Positions 37,901-52,300 of a DNA stretch of 64,000 nt are shown here, piece by piece. Under the pieces are notes generated by a model. It was not told where the DNA came from, searched no databases, and worked only from the letters and a program-made list of their open reading frames with translations. A program made the position numbers and the translations under genes. This stretch comes from Mycteria americana (lineage: Eukaryota > Chordata > Aves > Ciconiiformes > Ciconiidae). Numbering within the stretch: the stretch's first letter is position 1; every line of letters begins with the position of its first letter. The stretch spans positions 41,903,501-41,967,500 of the forward strand of contig NC_134368.1 in NCBI RefSeq assembly GCF_035582795.1, in the 5' to 3' direction.

Positions 37901-40900
37901 GCAGTAAAAAACTAACTGGACCCATTCTCTCTCCTGCTGCCCAGTTGTTGACACCACAGCATGCTGCTCCAACTGAAAGTTCAGACACAAATGTTTGTAT
38001 GCAATGTCACAAACTGGATCACAGAGACAATGTGGATGGAAAAAAAAAGCCCCCAAAACCCCTGAATACCCCTCACGATGTATTTTCAGAAGACTATACT
38101 TAAGTCACATCAGTTACAAAATGCAATTCATAGCATAGTCAGTGGGAGGAAATCCCTTAAATTGCCAAAACCTTCAGCTTTGTGAAACTGTTCTCAGCAT
38201 TCACGGAAAGTATCCAAGGCTCTCTAACTGCAGTTCTCTTAATCCCAGTTCATATTTCAACATGCACTCAATGACGTACAGCAACTCCAGGTATGACGAG
38301 AATAGACATACAAGTGTGAAAGTTTATGAAGACCTTGCAGTATGTGTTAGAAATATATTGTGTCTTTGATTAAAATACCCTGAGGCATAATATTATTTTG
38401 CTTCATGGCACATGAAGCTTCCTTTACAACAACTGGAAAGGTAAAGGGGAGGGGAAAACCAACACACATTGCTGTATTAGAACATCAATGCTCCACACTA
38501 CTGCTTATTGTTGTTAACCTATAATTAGAGCAGTTTTCTCCCAGATAGTAGAAGAGCCTCGCCACTTCCAAATCAAGCATCTGCTCTGGATAGAGCCTAA
38601 AGAGGATGAGTTTTGTAACCATACCTATAGCATCTTTCTCTCTCAGATAAGGTCACATTGCATAAACAAAGCTACTACGTTTACTACACATCATGAAATA
38701 AGCTGTAGGATGCTCAAGTGAAGGAATATCAGTCAGGAATATCACAAGTGTTTTAACTAGTACCCTTGTATTGATTGCATCATCATAAGTATCCTACAAA
38801 GAACACAACATAGACCTCTATCGCACAGAAATCTGCCTAGATACCACAGCAGCAACAGACTATCATTAAACAATTTTTGCACATTTAATAGCTTTCCTGA
38901 AGAAGTGTATTTTGCCGTCTGAGGATTACAAGTGAACTACTTAGATTTTCACCACATAGCGTTAAAAAAAGATCCTAGAAAGAAACTGAAAAGGAACTAT
39001 AGGTGGCATAAAGTGTTTGGAAAGATAACTGTAATGCCAAATAAATAATTTCAAGGTGGAATATATTACAACTGCCACTGTTCGAAATGATGGTTCATTT
39101 CCAATGTCAAAAGCAGGTGATAGAAAAAGCTGTTTTAATCCCTGTTCACTGATGATTAGTAAAAAATTTTAAGCATCTCTAATAAAAAGCAACTAAGTAA
39201 ATTCCACAATTAGTAGCTTCTCATACATTTTGATCATCTTACTTTTCTCTTTCTCCAGAAAAACTAACCTTTACAAGACAAGAATGCAATTCTCAAACTT
39301 CGGTGTGTCCATAACCTTGATTTTAGCTTTTCATTACCATAATAAAATAAAAATAGATACAACAGATCAACCAAAAAAACCAACGAGCAAGGGGCAGGGG
39401 GCGACGGGACAAAATAGCCATTAGAAAAAAACTTGGGTTTAGTATGAGCAATAGGCTTATAGGCTGGTTGTATCGCAGGCTGTAATAGCAACTTTAGCAA
39501 CACATAAAATTTTCTGTGAAGCCATATGGGCACCAGACAGCTATCCCCACAACTCAACACATACTCTTGTTTAAGAAATTAAAAAGAATAGCTCATTTGA
39601 AAGAACAATCCCCTATTTCATCTTCCACAGGGAGAGAACTGCCACTCTCATCGGATATGGCTAAACTGAAGTCACAACACTACATGCTACCAGCAGCTTA
39701 AGCTAAAAAATAATAATAATAAATATATATATATGCGCAGTATTTTTCACATTGGAATATTTCTTCAAAAATCTATAATAAATATACCACATTCCCAGGA
39801 AAAAAAGAGCAACAAAATTATTTTTATATTAGAATTCAAACAAGATAGCTCTACTAATCAATGCTAGACTAACAGGGAAGTGAAAACAAGTAACCTCCCT
39901 CCCCGGAGAGTCTAGATTTCAGTTCTGCAAATTCCATAAGAGATTTTCTCCTTGATGGAACTGATTTCAAGGCAAGTATTCTGTATCAGGCAAATTTAAA
40001 GAAAGTAAAACTTAAAAAAAAAAAAACACACACATTTTCAGTCCAGGTTTCTTCTGTACCATGTTTGCTGTTGGACTAGAAACTGAATTGAGCCTGACAT
40101 GAGATATGAGACTAAACCAGGACAGAAACACATAAAAGAACTCCAAAAATAAGCATAAGAAAATTGGATATACTTATAAGGAAATAGGACACACAGTAAT
40201 TAAGACTTTGAGCTTTGAATACACTTTTGATGATGCGAAACAATTCCAAGTTAGGCATAAACACCAGGATATAAATGAACTCAGCCTGTCTCATACTTAG
40301 GTACAACCAAACTTGAGTGATCTGCAATACAATTTAAGTATCAGATCTTAAACATCAAAAGTAACATAATAAAGAATATATTCTAGTTTCATAACTGCAG
40401 TAATTTTCTTAGTATTTATGACTCAGAGCACTAGAATTCCACAACATGTAGCAGTATATACACAAACCGAAAATATAACTGAAAGAGGTTATCAGACTGC
40501 TTTTCAATATTACAGATTTGGGGGTGAGAGGATTCTTATTATGTTTTCCATAGCATGTTTTAATCTCAGTAAATGAATTAAAGTGCATACTGATGTTAGA
40601 TAAGGCAGAGTAAAAAAAAAAAAAAAGTCTTAATGGGAATTCTGTAAGTTTTAATAGATTTAGAATCTTGCTAAAAAAAAAAATCAAGTTACAAAGTATA
40701 TATTTGTAGAAGCTTCAGTTTTAGCATTCTACTTTAATGCAATTATGCTTCATCACACATAATGCATAAACACTTTCAGTTATATAAGGTGGAATTATTC
40801 TATTGATGTTTAAAGAAATAAGAGTTGTCAAAACAATTCTTAACTATAAAATTAATAATATGTTTTTAAACTAATAATTAAATTCAGTAACTTTAAGAAA

Positions 40901-43181
40901 CAGCAGTAGTTCAATTAATGATTTATAATCATAGAACATATATCTTGAACAAGAAGAACTTTTTCAAAGTCATTGGAAAGAGCTAGGCACAATAGAAACT
41001 ATAGTGAGGAATATTCTCTGGATTTATTTAATTAGTGTTTTGGAAGGCATCTAACATTTCCTGTCACTCAGCAAGATCCACCCATGCAACTGTTTGCACA
41101 TGTAGAATGTCAATTCTGACTGTTGTGACAATGCTCGAAGTAGCATTGCACAAGTAATTATTCAAAACTGTTGCTATTTTCAGTCATGACACGTATTCCC
41201 CAGCATTGCACTGCTTTGGTGAAGTTTTACTGTGACATATACCATTACTGGTACTAACTGTTTCCAATTATAGAACTGAATAAAAAAAAAGTCAAATATT
41301 TAAAGAGGGTTTGAATGCACTATGAATATTTCTTTTTCAGAAGATGGTACTATCTTCCAAAACCAAATTTCATTTAAAAAAAGAAAGCAAATGCGAGAGG
41401 AAGACCTTTAGAAAACCAGCTCCACTGCCCTAACAGTAAAACACCCTTGACTTCAGTTTTAGCAAAGTGAGCCCCTGCTTGGTCCTGAAAACAGGAGAAG
41501 CAAAGCCTTTAATTACGAAGGCTGAATCCCATTGTGCAGAGAGAAGTACTGCATTTAAGCTTCTGGATGAAGGAAACGGTTGAACAACTCTGGATTTTCA
41601 ATTTTGCAGTACTAAATAGAGATGATATTAAATTGTAACACTTACAGAAAGACCTTTTTCTAACATTTGCTGCATCAATCACATGCATTCAATGATAAAT
41701 CTTTGTAACTTGAATCATTTATATTGACTAACACTTCTCATCTTTGCCATAACATCAACAAACAACATGGTTCCTGCCATGAGTATTATCAAATATCATA
41801 TAGAATATTATCTTACTTAACATAAAAGCCTCTTCAATTCCAAGGCAAAAAGGAAAATTTAAAGAGACATAATATTTCAAAATATTTGATCATTACTGGT
41901 TTAAAGCAATAACTTTAACTGTATAGGAATATACTTTCCTCCTCCTTTGGTAATTACTTTGTATAAAGATTTCCACAAGATGGTGCTGTAGTCCTATTTT
42001 AGAAAATATCACCTATTTTCTGTTGAATTGGTCTAACATTTAGAAGAAAACCTCATTTCATTTCATTGTTAGGATAATTAACAGTGATTTGCAAGGTCTA
42101 TTTTCAATTAAGGCACAAAACATGTTCACATCACCTAACTTTCCAATTATTTTTTTTTTAAACAACTGGAAAAGTTCTATTGCAAAAGTCCAAAACCCTC
42201 AGCTAAAGTCTATATAACATAATGGATCACCGTACATTCTTCTGTTTGTATGTAAAATAAAGTCAATTTATATTCCATATGGTTACAGGAAAAAAAAAAT
42301 CATAATTATTGTTAAAACATATAAACCACTTTTTACAGCATAATGTCAAACAGCTGCTTTCGCCTTTATTTGCAAACTCTGCCAAAAAAATCCACTGGTT
42401 TTGTGATATCAAACTCCAAAAATCTTTTTAAGTGAAGTGAGTATTATAGCACAAAGAAACCTTGACGTGATAGGCTACCAATTTACAAAGCATAATAAAT
42501 AAATAAATAAATCTTATCAAACCTCACACATTTTTGTTTGATTATATAACATTTATGGAAGTCTTACATCTACTTACATCTCTAAAGAGAAACTTTAATA
42601 TGGCTTCAAATCATAAAAATGTTGTGTATCTTTGTATACTGGATGGTCTCCATCTGTGCTGCTGGTCTTAAAATGTGTTGGGTAAGAGTACTAAAACACT
42701 CAACATCTCTTGCAGTCAAAGTCTGTGGACTTACTTGCACGTTTTAGCATTTAGGATCAAACTGACCCTCGCTTTGTCAGTGTTAATGGAAGCCGTAATG
42801 TGTTGGTGCTCTCCAGCTCAGCATAAAAATTTATATTTTAAAAAAAACAGCAAAAAAGGTACATATTTAAAATTGCATAGTTAAGTTTTCATTAAGACTT
42901 ATTCAACAGTACAGATGGTAAGATGGTATGTAAGAAAGCCTCTTGGGTGCAATATGCAAGTCCCAGCTGGAATGTTTCCAACAGGATGTAAACCACGGTC
43001 CTCAAGCCTGCACTTTAAAAAACATATTACTTAGCGCACTGCAAACAAATGTCAACACAAAAATACACTGCTGTAATGACTTCACTTCACAAAAGTGGGG
43101 AAAAGCTATTTGAACATTTTTTAAAACCAAAAAATCAGGGCCAGCAGGAGGGAAATCAGTACACAGATGCATTAGACAATA
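34921..43181. other. Intergenic downstream of CEP44, no gene recognised
   Basis: AT-rich sequence with simple tracts only (T/A runs at 37580-37592, G run at 37638-37646, TA tract at 39720-39734, AATA repeat at 42494-42512). It may include alternative distal 3' UTR of CEP44; a second minus-strand AATAAA is at 42365-42370. A CTCF-like CCACAAGATGGTGCT lies at about 41973-41987 on the plus strand. Confidence 0.5.
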
Positions 43182-43187
43182 TTTATT
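43182..43187 (-). promoter_or_regulatory. CEP44: Candidate CEP44 poly(A) signal
   Basis: AATAAA on the minus strand, about 125 nt after the CEP44 stop codon, followed by U/GU-rich sequence. It would give a short 3' UTR. Other AATAAA hexamers lie further downstream, so the true end is unresolved. Confidence 0.4.
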
Positions 43188-43312
43188 CAAAGGAATAAAA
43201 GCACTGGTGATCATTACAAATCTGATATATTAAAAATTTAATGCTGTACAAACATACATATTAGTTCTGATATCCATAAGTCTACAGAGACCAGGTCTGA
43301 AGACCTGTGCTT

Positions 43313-43370
43313 TCAGGTCTTCTCAGAGACGTTGCTTGAGGTTTTCAACAATTCTGAGGTTTCTTCAATT
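43313..43370 (-). CDS. CEP44: CEP44 terminal coding exon
   Basis: Acceptor AATTTATTTTCAG. Completes codon 357 and encodes [18 protein letters not shown] followed by TGA (43313-43315). The EET.ELLK part is conserved; the last eight residues differ from the mammalian ending. Confidence 0.9.
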
Positions 43371-46300
43371 CTGAAAATAAATTTTGTTTACACACACGCA
43401 TTAAAATACAGTAAGAAATAACTGACTTGTCTTTAACTTTCTAATGAATCCAAAATACTAACAAGCAGCATGAAACCTTAAGTTTCCTCTCATACCCCCT
43501 TTTCCTTTGCAATTGGTTTGTATTTTAAATGCCTACCACATATCAATAAACCTTAAGTATCCATAAAGAAAAAAAGTAACCCACACAATAAAATTAAATC
43601 ACAAAAAAGTCTACAGCTTTTTTCAGGCCAGGCACTTATGGAATATAAATCTCTTGCTAAAGAAACATTATACAGCAATGCATTTTTCTTCAAGTTAATA
43701 AAAATATTTCTTACCAAAAAAATTTTCATTACCGATCTCAGGACTAGTATCAAATACATCTTAATACAGTTCTCACAATGCTTAGCCTGAAATTGGTTTT
43801 ACTTTTCCTTAAGTAATAAAAACCAGAGTTAAGATATTGTAGTTACTTTTCAGGAAGAAAAGTTACAAGTACCAGGGAATTCCTATCAGAAGATAAATAA
43901 TATTCCTATTCCTTGTCAACCAGATTCTAAACACTCTTTAATCTCTAGTTAATACTATTAAGAATGCTTTCTATTGCTTTTTAGAAACCAAAACAGTGAC
44001 TCATCCCAAAAATACAGAACTGTAAGTGGATTTATTATCCAGTGGAGTCATAAGGAAATGCCACACCTGATGTAGAGACCTTTGAGGTTTGGAACACATA
44101 TGTACGTTCTCTATATGCCTTAGTCCAGTACAACTCCCTCCTGGGAAATGAATTCCTGCTGCCCTTTCCTATTACTTACATTTTACTTATCCTTTCCATT
44201 CTTTGTCTTGTTGTCTCCTGCAATTTAAAAGCAACAAAGTTAGTGAACTCTTCAAAGCTAACATTCTTCAGACGGACTTTCAACCTGAAAAAATCATAGA
44301 GAATGTGACTTTAAGCACTGTTTACATATCAAAAGGATTTTTATGAGACAGACCTAGATCTAGTTTTGCATAGTTTCCTTGTTTTTCACAAGTAGTATAT
44401 ACAACTAAAACTAATGCTTGCTTGTTCTCTTGACCTCAGAAAGGAAATCAACTAAGCATTTACCAGTTTTACCTACCTTTGAAATGTCTGTCAGACCATG
44501 AGAATTAATGGTTGTGGCTTTGGGAGATGGGTCTGTGGATAATAGCGAACTGTATCCAGACGACTGATGAAGACTCTCTGGCATCTCCTCCTTCCTCTCT
44601 GTATCTATGGAGAAATACTCATTTTTGTGTCACCTTTGCCTTTTTGCTCTCTTATTGCAAGGTCAACTATCAAATAGCTTGATTTACAGTATGTAATAAC
44701 AGAAGAGAATGCATTGTTTAGAGAGGGAAAAAGAAAAGCCACTGGTGAGGGTCCAAAATAGGTTTCTCATTTTCTTAAAACAAGTGCAGTGTACTATGTA
44801 TAACACATACAAGATAAATTTAAAAAATATTACTAGGAATTCTACCTTTATCCTGATTACAGCGAAATCAACACTTAAGAAAGTCTAATTACTGGGTCAA
44901 ACATTTAAAAGTAATTTCAAATAGTTTACATTAGTTTTATTGTAAACTACCTGTTCAAACATGTCTTTAATTTGGAAGTAACCTGTCTTATAAGCAGCAG
45001 AAATATAAATAAAATAATCACCTTCTTGTTTAGCTTAAAATTTGTATCAATCTCTGTTTCCCTAGCTCTCCTCCTGTTGGGACAGGTTTAGCATCCATTC
45101 AGCAGAAACAGACTTTTCTTTTACGTTGGGAAGGCTTTGATACTCTTTGCAATTTCAGAATACTATTGTCAGGGAAGATAAGTTAGTATTTAGAAAAAGA
45201 GAAAAAGTGTTCCCATATCCTTATTTTCAGTAAGGCCATCATCTATGGATCTTACCTTTGGAACATGTTTAGCTACACTATTCTGTATTTAAAATCATAT
45301 TAAGTTATTTTAATCAATTTAAATTAAAAAAATATTTCTTCTGTACAGCTGTGATTCCTGAAGAGCACCACAACGAAAAAGAGCATCAAAGCATTCTGAG
45401 TACTGTACATCTCAGATATAAGAGTTAAGACTGGCCACATAACTTGTATGCGTACAATTTCCTGAATCATATCTCAGAAAAACAGGAATAACAAATTCAG
45501 AAGAATTCCAGAAGTCTGAAAATGCGAAACTTCTCTTTTAAAGACCATCAGCCTGCTTGCTGACTCTGAAGTCCTCAAGTGTCAGTAACATACCACTAAA
45601 CTTATGAAAGGAAGTAAACATCGCAAGCTTTCTAAGGTCTGTAAAAAGAAGGGCCCGTTCCTGAGACTTCAAAATTAAAATAAACTTTACCATAACCAAG
45701 AAACTGCCTTCCTAATTTCCATGGAAACTGGATTACTGAGATTCCCTTTTAATTTCAATGCAACAGCCCAACACTGGACAAAAATGCCTAATAAGTGAGA
45801 ATGGGAAATAAAATATCCTCCTTACTACGGGTGGTAGGAATAACAGTTGCCATAGGGGAAACAGGTCGAATTAATAAACGGAACGATGCAAGGTAAGGGC
45901 TAAAGAGCTACCATTGAGGAAGAGAGAAGAATGACTTATGGCCTGGGGAATGTTTTTAATTTCTTTCCCACTTAAGGCTGTTTCATTTACTTCTAGTACG
46001 TTATCAAAATTAAGTTTGAAATGGAAGAAAAAGATTTTTTTCTTGCTCTTCAAAATAAGAAAGTTTAGCAAAAATGCTAGTTGGATAGCTGCTAACTGCT
46101 TCAAAAGGGATGAAGCTATACAGAATGTTCAGCAGTGATTTGAAAAACAACACGGATTATGAATGAAAAAGCCCTGATTTGTCCTGAGCCCCATTATAAA
46201 AGTAAAAAACAACATAAATGTGACACTCATAATTATAACAAACCTGTGGCAGCAAATATAATTTCTTGTGTGCTTGCAAATAGCTTATTTTTAAAACATT

Positions 46301-49300
46301 ATAACTACTTTAAAGTGCAGCTAACATTATTGTTTTTCACAGCTTTAGCTATAGCACCTTAATTAAATTTGCACCTTTGAGATTGTTAGTAGTTATTTGT
46401 CACTATTAGTTACTATGCTATATATTTTCATTAATGCTTTAAAAACTATTTCAGTAAATAAAGCTTCTAAAGAATAAATTACAAACATGAAATGACTAGC
46501 AGGTTAATTTCTAATTTGCAGCATGTATATAAATTCAGATGTCACTAAATTGCAATTGTCTACTTAAACACTATTTTAGTCCAGGTCAGCAAGAAGTGTT
46601 TAGCACATGATGTTAATTAAAAAGAAAATCATTAATACTCACCAGGAGAAACTGGACTCCTACTAGAAGTACATTCTTGACTTATATTGCTCAACTCTGT
46701 AGATAAGTCTCTCTGAAATACAATTTTACTGCATTTTAGCCATACCCTGTTAAATCATCTTTTAACTAAACAAAAGTATATTTAAGTACTAATGATGTAT
46801 GCATTTGCTACACCATCCAGATATGTTGGCACTGCACACATGTCTTTACAGGACTAAAAAAATCCAAAATTTCCATACATACATTGCATTTAAAAACTAG
46901 TCTATTTCATGGGGGCTTTTTTAATATTAATATTGCTGTTCATAAACAGGTCAAAATGAGGTCCAAATATAGTGCATATAACTTAGGTATAAGTAGAATG
47001 AACAATCAGACTGTTCTTGGCCTGTGCTAACAATTACATCTTGATGATGGCTGCCATTACCTTAACAAAATAAGTGTACCTTCTACTGCTGGTTGATATT
47101 CAGAAATGCAGATCCTTGGTCCTAATAAATTAGCCTATAAATGAACTGAAATACATTCTACTTAAATGCTTAGAACTCAAAAGTCTATTTTAAGCTAGTT
47201 TCCCAGGCTCCTAAATGAGAGAGGGCTCTTTTAAGAAGGGTTCTCAGTTTAACTCAATCTAGCTTAGAAAAGGTTGTTCATAAACAAGGAAACAAAATTA
47301 ATGCTGTACTAACAATTAATGGTTTTGAGTGCAATTTTCTAATTTCAAAATTAAAAATCTAACACTCATAAACAACATCTAGACTTTTTTCACCAATGAG
47401 TTATCATTATGATTTGAAATCTCAGCCTTTGATAAAGTATATCACTTTATATACTAGAGTAACTATATCAGTTAACAGGGGAATATTATACCCAAATAAG
47501 TGAGTGAGGGAGAAATAGTAGGTACTGTGTGTGAAGAAGCCGAAAAAAACTGTAATAATGGGTAACTCTTACAAAAAAAAAAAAAATCTGCACTGATTAC
47601 TTCTGCTCAATTCCTTTCATTGAAATGGATTTGGTAGCTTTCAGACTTTCCCAGAGCTAAATGCACAGCTGCTGCTACTTTGGCAGCAGTGCGAGACAGA
47701 TCTTAGAGTGTTCCTGTTACGTTGATTAGATGCCAAAAATTCCCTGAAAAATGCAAGAGTAAGAAGAAAGGAGTAATTCTGTATTGCTTCTATATCTGTG
47801 AAGCACAGCTTGGACGGAATTTCATGAAACAAAGAAGCAGCAATTCTCTGGCCCAAAGGATTATTTCTTGGCAGTTTTCAAACGCCTATTGAAAAAAGTT
47901 AGGGTTTTGAAGACTTTTCTTTTTTTAAATATAAAAACCAGCTTCTTTTGCTTTGAAAAAAGACAAGCAACAATGCCACACACAAACTAAATTCAAACTT
48001 GTTTCTGCAGATGACTTCTTTCAGTAACATGCAGTACAGAAATATAATTATCTTACTGGAAATTTTTGAGTGATATTAATGTTAAGTATCTTCCAAATAT
48101 TTTCCACATACTATTCCAAACCTTTAAACAACTGCAATAAACATGTTACTGAAGTAATAATAAACCAAATTTACAGAAATAAAAGAACAAGCCTAGTCTG
48201 AAACACAAGCTTTCCTGTACTGCTGCTGTCATAAAGGCAGCAACTATCTCTTGAAGAGAATACACTTGAAAGAGGAGTAAAACTGTCTATGGCTGTTCAG
48301 CTGAAGGCTTCTTGAGACTGTTAGCAGAAGAAAACATTATCATTGGTGGTGCTATTTGGACATATGCCCACTGATAATTAAATTACAATATCCATAAGAA
48401 ATTTATTGCAAATGGTAAATCACTTGAGCCATTACTGACCTGAAACTGTGTTTAAGAAAAAGTGGTTGAGAATGTCAATCCTTATAATTTGAGCTACAGC
48501 CTTTAGAAATAACCTAGTGATCAGTCTGAACACTTCTCCATTTCAAGACACTGCATAACTAGCACACTTTCAAGGTACACAGTAAAAAAAAACCATGTCT
48601 TGTATACAAGTACTAGTGACATTTTCAAATTTGTAGCACCAGCAACACACTCAGAGCTCCTGGTTACAAGTAAATTTCACAGTTTTACAGCTACAGAGAA
48701 AAAACGCAACACTGATCAACTATTTTCCACATGGGTTTTCAACTTCTGGAAAGCATCTGACAGTATCCGAAGGATACACAAGACACATATGCAAATACAC
48801 TTTGAAATTAAGCATGTGATCACAAAATTGATGCTGTGGCTCACTGCATCTCAAAATACTTACATGTGCACATATATGAAATTATATAATGTGCGTACAA
48901 GGACCTTTCAACAGCATGAAAAATAATACAGAGTCTTAATGCAACAAAATACTTGATTTGCTCTGACGAATATGCCAAATCTAGCCACATCACAACTGTA
49001 GTGCTTTCACACATTTAAAAATGCAATGAACATCATGGACAAGACATAGGAAGGCGGGACGGGGTGCAAAAAGCAGAAAGATCATAGATTAGGCTAGAAA
49101 TTTCAAGGAGTCACAAACTAAGAATAGGACTAAAATAGAAGTTAACTTTTCCATTAACTTTGTACTTTCCATTGAGCATGCCATCTATTTTTGTCAATGG
49201 TAGTTATATGGAATGAAGACTTAATCTTCCAAAGGGAATATCTGTATCTGATTAGAGTTTGGAGAATTAAAACAGACATTCAACTATATAAACAACAAAT

Positions 49301-52300
49301 AGACACTCAACTGTATCAACAACAACAACATTTGCAGGCCAGTATAAGAAATTCAGAATAATACAGACCAGAATAAAGAAACCCTTAAATGTGTCACTAG
49401 CTTGATGAAATTCTCAACTACAGAAACACAACCTTTCAAAGACAGCTTAGTCTTAAACTTAAGGAGTTTTCAAAAGCTTCCTTCTACAAGTTTGCTAGGA
49501 GATGGAAACACAGAGTCATTACTAATGAAAATAGGCTTAGCTACACCTGCTGTTCCTGCAAGGAAACAATTTCCAATGGAGAGCTTTGTTTCATAGAGCA
49601 TGAGGAAACAACAGAATTTAACAGTTAAGAAAAAAAATACTACCAACTCCACAAACAGCACTTCCATTCAGATCATGCCTTTAAAAATAGTGAAAAGCAT
49701 GCATCAGGAGGCACAAAGAACAGAAACAGGCTGACAACATTGTGTTTGGGCAATTTTTGTTATAGAAGAAAAGCAGAAGTTAACATACCTTTTTGGATTG
49801 CAACAACAGTTCTGTTTCAAGAAGCAAAACTCGACTCAACAAATTATTCCAGTCCTTCTCATCTATGATCACCTTTCCTTTCAGTTTCTCTTCTAAAACA
49901 TGTAGTTTATCTTCCATCCAATCTAGCTTATGAAGCTTTTCCTGGCAATCAGCAAGCTGACTCTTTAGGAACTCAATCTGACAATTATCTTCTATGACCT
50001 GAAAATATGGATAAGAACACATGTCCTCTAATTTCAAAACAGATATAATTCATAATTTGATCAATGAAATTAAGTGGAATCTTCCTCAAGTTCAGTAACC
50101 ACATTCTGCTACATTAGAAAATTATTTTTCTTTCAGAATTGCCATTCATGGAACTCAGCTTTTAAAGAAACTGTTGACAGAACTGGCTCTTGAAAGGACA
50201 GTACAATCTAACTGACTTTTTTTTCAACTTTTTCAATATATTTATTATACATCTATTAGTTATACTTAAGGAACATCCAGCTTCCTCTTTAAAGCCCTTT
50301 GGAAAAGCCCTGTACGAAAAGTTAAGAATACATGTGGGCAGCATCTTAAAATAAAAGTTCTTACTCGTTCGCATTTAACTTCCACAACATCATGATCTGG
50401 GTACAATTCTTCTTCATTACCTCCCTGTGCTGGAAGGGGTAGTGGATGGAGGTCATCACTAACTTCATTTCCTGAATGCCGTTCTACTTGAGGCTTCTTT
50501 TGAGCATGTTAAAAAAAAAAAATTCACTGGTGTTATTCATTACAAGAACATTTCAATTCATCAGCCAAGTAACTGACACAGAAGACCTATCATTTTAGTG
50601 TTTATTTATTTAAATCTGACAATCTTATCCCAACAGATTGCAAAACACAGAAAGCAACAGCAGACAGTTTAATTTAAAATATCATATAGACATGAAAGAA
50701 CTGTAAAACAAATATGCACACACTTTACCATATGTACTGTGTACCTTGGCTCCCTTCCATAAACAGTAATGAAGGCATTAATGTCCTCTCTTATTGTAAG
50801 GGTTGTTCTAAGTGTGGATTGGGAGGTATGAATCTCGCTGTATGTATTAACATATGTATAGACAGTTCCAACATCAAACTACCACTCAAATATTCAGGAA
50901 AAAAAGAAGAGTTTAACTAGGAAGATTAGAATTCTCTCTTTTCCTTGACAACTGTCAGCAAAATAGCCCTACTAGCTACACATTTCATTTCCTTTGAGTG
51001 CTTCGCTTAGAGAGAAAAAAATAAGAGACAAATTTTGCCTTTCTTTCCAGATGGATCAAGTCCTATGATCACTACCTGCCACATAACAAAATAAATTACC
51101 TAATGATTAAGAACCCACAATTACTAGTTTTGTGCAGCATCTTAACACTTACAGATTCCTAGATGTTTTACTGAAGCTGAAACTCTCCTCTTCTAGGGAA
51201 TTCTTAATACCCTCACGTATATCCTCATTCAGTTCTACCATTCAACAACCAGAAGTGCCAGATAAGTAATTCCAAATATTTTCTTTGTGAAATTTTCCTC
51301 TGCTAAAACAGTATTTTCCCTTCTAAACAGAAGTCACCAACATTTAATGGGCAGTCACAGTCCTAAATGTTTTGTACTATTTTACTTTGCACCCTTTTAG
51401 CAGAAAATATTAGGAAAGCTGTCTCCTCCACAAGCCAAGAGTAGCATAATGTGTAAGATCAAGTGTTACTCTTGTAAAACCAAAGCTAACAGGAATGTTA
51501 CATTAAGAAATCTTTGCTGAACAGATTCAGACAAAAGATCAAAATGTGTTTTGAAAGCTACGTTGAAAACATTGCAATGTTAAGCCAAACACACTTCAAT
51601 CTCCAAACACGATGTATATTCTTTTTCCAATTGCATCTTCATTTTCATTGCTGTTCCTCCATTTGCAATATCCTCTGTATTTCAGCTATTATTTCATTCA
51701 ACCATACTTCGGGGGGAAAACAAACAAACAAACAAGAAACAACTGGTCTGGTCAAGCATTAAAACCTAAATGAAAGCACATATTCCAGAAAGAGCCTGAC
51801 TCATTACAAATGAGATTAACCTTTAGACATACAACATAAAAACTATTTTCATACCTGTTTGGAATTCAGAGCATTGCCACTAGGATCAGCAAGGACATTA
51901 TCACAATTTGACCATACTTCATATTTAAAAGACCTGAGTTTTTTCCTTGTTTGGGATTTAACCTTCAAAGTGAAGAGGAGAAAATATTATGCTTCTAACA
52001 CAGGACTATTTTCCAGAGGGATGGGGGGGGAGGGGGCGGGACAGGACAACACGACACAGGGAGACACACCAACATGGGGATGGGATGACACACCCCATTT
52101 TCTGCCATTGTTAACAGGCAGGAATATTGCATGGCACACACACAAACTCATTTAAACCTCTGCAGTACAATAATGTCTAAAAAAAATTAACTATGACCCA
52201 AATTTACACCAAAACCAGATCTGGAAGTGAATGACATTCATACACTCATTAACGCCTATGCAAGGCTGCATCAAAGCTGGTTGTAAAGAGAAAAGACAAC

